Below are positions 41,391 through 43,943 of a stretch of 43,943 bases of DNA, one piece after another. Both the position numbers and the translations under genes were made by a program. This DNA is from Clostridia bacterium (GTDB lineage Bacteria; Bacillota; Clostridia; UMGS1810). The stretch is from NCBI GenBank assembly GCA_016293435.1, contig JAEDEG010000005.1:1-43943 (forward strand). The letters are read 5' to 3'. The notes beneath the pieces were generated by a model that saw only the letters and a list, made by a program, of their open reading frames with translations, was not told the DNA's origin and did not search any database. Positions within the stretch are counted from its first letter, which is position 1, and every line of letters starts with the position of its first letter.

Positions 41391-43664
41391 TCATGCAATA
41401 TCTTTCATAAGGCTTACCCTAACATCGCCATTATATACGTCGGCAACAATTTTTGTACCGCTGATATCGTCTGATGCGAGAATAATTTCGCTCAAGGGAT
41501 CTTCAATTGCCTTTTGAATCTCACGGCGAATGGGTCTTGCACCGTAGCGCGGATTATAGGAATTATCGAGGATTTTTTCTTTTGCCTCACGGGTAACATT
41601 GAGCTCACCGCCCAAAGCTCTGACAGATGACACAGTATCAGAGAGCATGAGGTCTTCTATCTTTATGAGTTCATCTCTTGAAAGCTCTTTGAACTCGACT
41701 ATCTCGTCAATTCTGTTCAGAAATTCCGGCCGGAATATTTCTTTGAGGGTTTTGTCAATCTTAAAGCTGACACCGTCTGTTTCGGTCATAAAGCCCATGC
41801 CCGACGCGGCTCCTACTGAAGTGCCGGCATTTGAGGTCATAATTATTATGGTGTTTTCAAAGCTTACCTTCCTGCCCTGACTGTCAGAAATGCGGCCGTC
41901 ATCGAGTATCTGCAAAAAGATATTGAATACATCCTGATGTGCTTTCTCTATTTCGTCAAGCAAAATTACACTATATGGGTGACGGCGTACCTTTTCGGTA
42001 AGCTGGCCTGCTTCGTCGTAGCCAACATATCCCGGAGGTGAACCGATGATTTTGGAAACGGAGTGTTTTTCCATATATTCACTCATATCCATGCGAATAA
42101 GAGCATTTTCGTCATTAAAAAGATTTTGGGCAAGCGCTTTGACAAGCTCTGTTTTACCAACACCTGTGGGACCGACAAATATAAAGGAAACCGGACGCTT
42201 TTTGGTAAGAGAAAGAGCGCGGCTGCGTCGTACAGCCTTTGCAACCGCTGCAACTGCCTTTTCCTGACCGACAATTCTTTTGTGAAGAGAGGTTTCGAGG
42301 TACAAGAGCTTTTCTTTGTCGGTTTCGGTAATGTTTTTGACCGGGATGCCCGTCCACAGCTCTATAACTGCGGCTATATCTGCAATTGTAAGTTTGGTTT
42401 TTCTCTGGAGCTGACGCAGGCTGTTCATCTCGTTTTCCAATCTGCACTTATCGCTCTTAAGCTCGGCAATGCGCTCATACTCGGGAGCTTCGGTTTCTGC
42501 CTCAAGAGCTTCGAGCTTGGAATTTACGGCATTGAGGTCTTCTTTTATTTTGACAATACCTTTGGAATAGGGATTGTCGATGTTTACCTTTGATGCGGCC
42601 TCATCAATAACATCAATAGCCTTATCGGGGAAAAACCTGTCATTTATATATCTGCCCGAAAGAGAAACCGCCTCGCAGATTATATTATCATCAATTGTAA
42701 CATTATGAAACTCTTCGTAATAGTCTTTGGTGCCGCGGATAATCTCAACAGTCTCTTCGGCTGAGGGTTCCTCTATCATAACAGGTTGAAAACGGCGTTC
42801 AAGAGCGGCATCCTTTTCGATAAATTTGCGATATTCTTCGGGTGTGGTGGCACCGATAACCTGAATTTCGCCCTTGGAAAGTGCCGGCTTTAAGATGTTT
42901 GCGGCATTCATTGCACCGTCGGCATCGCCCGCCTTTACAATAGAATGAATTTCATCAATTACAAGAATAACGTTATCCCTTTTAGCTTCTTCGACTATGT
43001 TTTTGAGGCGGCTTTCAAACTGACCTCTGTACTGAGTACCGGCAACAATATTTGCCATATCAAGCAAATAAACCTCGGCTCCGCTGAGCTTTTCGGGAAT
43101 ATCACCATCGGCTATACGCTGAGCAATGCCCTCTGCAATTGCAGTTTTGCCGACACCGGGAGCACCAAGCAATACGGGGTTATTTTTGGCACGGCGATTG
43201 AGTATCTGGATAGCTCGTTCAATCTCGTTTTCTCTGCCTACAACGCGGTCGAGAAGAGAATTTTTTGCCTTTTCGGTAAGATTAACACCAAAGTTATTGA
43301 GGCACTTTTTCTTTTTTTGCTCTTTTTTAATAGAGTTTTTTGCTTTTTTGTCATTAATCGGAATTTTAGGCTCGGTAAATTCGGAACCGTATTCATCGTT
43401 TGGATCCATGAGATTTCCGCCGCCGAAAATATCTGCAAAGGCATCATGCATGTCTCCGTTTTCCATCATATCGGTCATGCTGTCTACCATCTGCTTTAAT
43501 TCCTCGGGATCTATGCCAAATTGATCGGCAAGCTGACTTGCCGGAGTAATGCCGGAATTCATGGCACAAGGAAGACAATAGCCCTCATTAATCATCCTTT
43601 TGCCGTCGGACTTACTGACAAATACAACTGCGGGATTTTTATTACATACGGAACAAAGTTTCAT
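41391..43664 (-). CDS. clpE: ClpE-like Hsp100 AAA+ chaperone with N-terminal zinc finger
   Basis: A 757-aa two-ring AAA+ unfoldase. The N-terminus has a zinc-binding site C4-x2-C7 and C30-x2-C33, as in ClpE, instead of the ClpN repeats of ClpC. The first ATPase has Walker A GAPGVGKTAIAEG and Walker B VILVIDEIHS; then comes a short coiled-coil middle segment (about residues 365-425); the second has GPTGVGKTELVKA and VILLDEIEKAH. ClpE proteins unfold substrates for ClpP during heat or protein-folding stress. No clpP, mcsA/mcsB or ctsR gene lies nearby, and no obvious CtsR heptad repeat was seen upstream. GAGGTG lies about 11 nt before the ATG. Confidence 0.9.
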   Translation of the reverse strand: MKLCSVCNKNPAVVFVSKSDGKRMINEGYCLPCAMNSGITPASQLADQFGIDPEELKQMVDSMTDMMENGDMHDAFADIFGGGNLMDPNDEYGSEFTEPKIPINDKKAKNSIKKEQKKKKCLNNFGVNLTEKAKNSLLDRVVGRENEIERAIQILNRRAKNNPVLLGAPGVGKTAIAEGIAQRIADGDIPEKLSGAEVYLLDMANIVAGTQYRGQFESRLKNIVEEAKRDNVILVIDEIHSIVKAGDADGAMNAANILKPALSKGEIQVIGATTPEEYRKFIEKDAALERRFQPVMIEEPSAEETVEIIRGTKDYYEEFHNVTIDDNIICEAVSLSGRYINDRFFPDKAIDVIDEAASKVNIDNPYSKGIVKIKEDLNAVNSKLEALEAETEAPEYERIAELKSDKCRLENEMNSLRQLQRKTKLTIADIAAVIELWTGIPVKNITETDKEKLLYLETSLHKRIVGQEKAVAAVAKAVRRSRALSLTKKRPVSFIFVGPTGVGKTELVKALAQNLFNDENALIRMDMSEYMEKHSVSKIIGSPPGYVGYDEAGQLTEKVRRHPYSVILLDEIEKAHQDVFNIFLQILDDGRISDSQGRKVSFENTIIIMTSNAGTSVGAASGMGFMTETDGVSFKIDKTLKEIFRPEFLNRIDEIVEFKELSRDELIKIEDLMLSDTVSSVRALGGELNVTREAKEKILDNSYNPRYGARPIRREIQKAIEDPLSEIILASDDISGTKIVADVYNGDVRVSLMKDIA

Positions 43665-43748
43665 AATTTTAAGGTCACCTCTTTTTTATGATTTTTATAT
43701 ATGAAACAAGATTATTTCTATCTCAAATTATATAAATCCATATTAAAG

Positions 43749-43776
43749 ATTATAACATAAAATTTTAATATTGCAA
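43749..43776 (-). promoter_or_regulatory. Promoter of the clpE-like operon
   Basis: On the minus strand, TTGCAA (43771-43776), a 16-nt spacer and TATAAT (43749-43754) give a leader of about 80 nt. The region is very AT-rich, so other -10-like strings occur. Confidence 0.5.
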
Positions 43777-43890
43777 GGTTGATTTTAAACAAATATTATC
43801 CTTAGCTCACTGCTGTCAAAGTAAAGTGTAACAATAGCAGAATTATTACTGTGAAAATAGCAATACTAAATGTTAGCAGCAATTAAATTT

Positions 43891-43943
43891 CAATAAGTGG
43901 CAAAGCCGCGTCATTCAACGTTTTCAGTGGGAGATTGAACTCC
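43891..43943. repeat. Copy B of the palindromic repeat, inverted and cut by the window end
   Basis: The last 53 bases are the reverse complement of 11232-11284 with one difference (a G at 11276 is represented as an A when read in that orientation). The difference lies in the small GCGGC/GCCGC hairpin and on this strand keeps a G-U pair. The repeat runs off the end of the window, so its full length is unknown. The two copies enclose about 32.6 kb. Confidence 0.8.

Noticed and set aside
41318..41398. N-terminal extension of the 196-aa unknown protein
   Set aside because: The extension runs through the intergenic gap into the end of the clpE-like gene, whereas an ideal GGAGG site marks the start at 41317.
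42063..42593. A 176-codon open frame antisense to the clpE-like gene
   Set aside because: It lies wholly within a conserved AAA+ coding region and shows no recognisable domain.
43665..43800. CtsR or CIRCE heat-shock operator upstream of the clpE-like gene
   Set aside because: I looked for the CtsR heptad direct repeat and the CIRCE inverted repeat and found neither.

Overview
The window looks like a chromosomal contig from a low-GC Gram-positive anaerobe of the class Clostridia, probably an uncultured gut- or rumen-type lineage. The signs are strong GGAGG-type ribosome binding sites, frequent TTG/GTG codons near starts, a lipoprotein-type sugar-binding protein, AraC regulators, EcfA1A2T, a DnaD/DnaC-like pair next to truA, a DUF5711-type protein, and several S-layer homology (SLH) proteins. 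The lineage assignment is inference: there is no rRNA in the window.

Layout. 1-1.4 kb: a permuted NlpC/P60-like hydrolase and a tRNA with CAU anticodon. 1.4-6.0 kb: a three-gene carbohydrate ABC importer (two permeases and a lipoprotein, no ATPase), divergent from an AraC regulator; a 17-bp perfect palindrome lies in the shared intergenic region. 6.0-8.3 kb: a minus-strand operon of a small alarmone synthetase, a FliB-like protein and a PAP2 phosphatase. 8.5-11.1 kb: a family 2 glycosyltransferase, then pssA-psd (phosphatidylethanolamine synthesis) overlapping by 47 nt. 11.2 kb: a palindromic repeat whose inverted copy closes the window at 43.9 kb. 11.4-13.3 kb: an OPT-family peptide transporter. 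13.3-21.4 kb: a tightly packed nine-gene minus-strand operon (dnaD-like, dnaC-like, RlmI-like methyltransferase, ecfA1, ecfA2, ecfT, truA, DUF5711-like, cvpA-like). 21.5-23.6 kb: a FeoB-type iron transporter without FeoA. 23.65-25.9 kb: a long, strongly structured leader followed by an LTA-synthase/OpgB-like phosphoglycerol transferase.

26.0-40.0 kb is the most distinctive region. Six minus-strand genes follow one good promoter and end at one strong terminator. In transcription order they are a C-terminal-SLH protein, an N-terminal-SLH protein with an unrecognised body, a 1465-aa multidomain heparinase II/III-type polysaccharide lyase, two secreted proteins built from shared Ig-like and LamG-like modules, and an AraC regulator. 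I read this as a cell-surface polysaccharide capture and depolymerisation locus displayed on the S-layer. The ABC importer and AraC regulator at the left end may belong to the same economy, but that link is inferred. 40.1-43.8 kb: a ClpE-like AAA+ chaperone followed by an unrecognised gene and a GNAT acetyltransferase.

No complete insertion sequence, CRISPR array, rRNA or prophage gene was seen.
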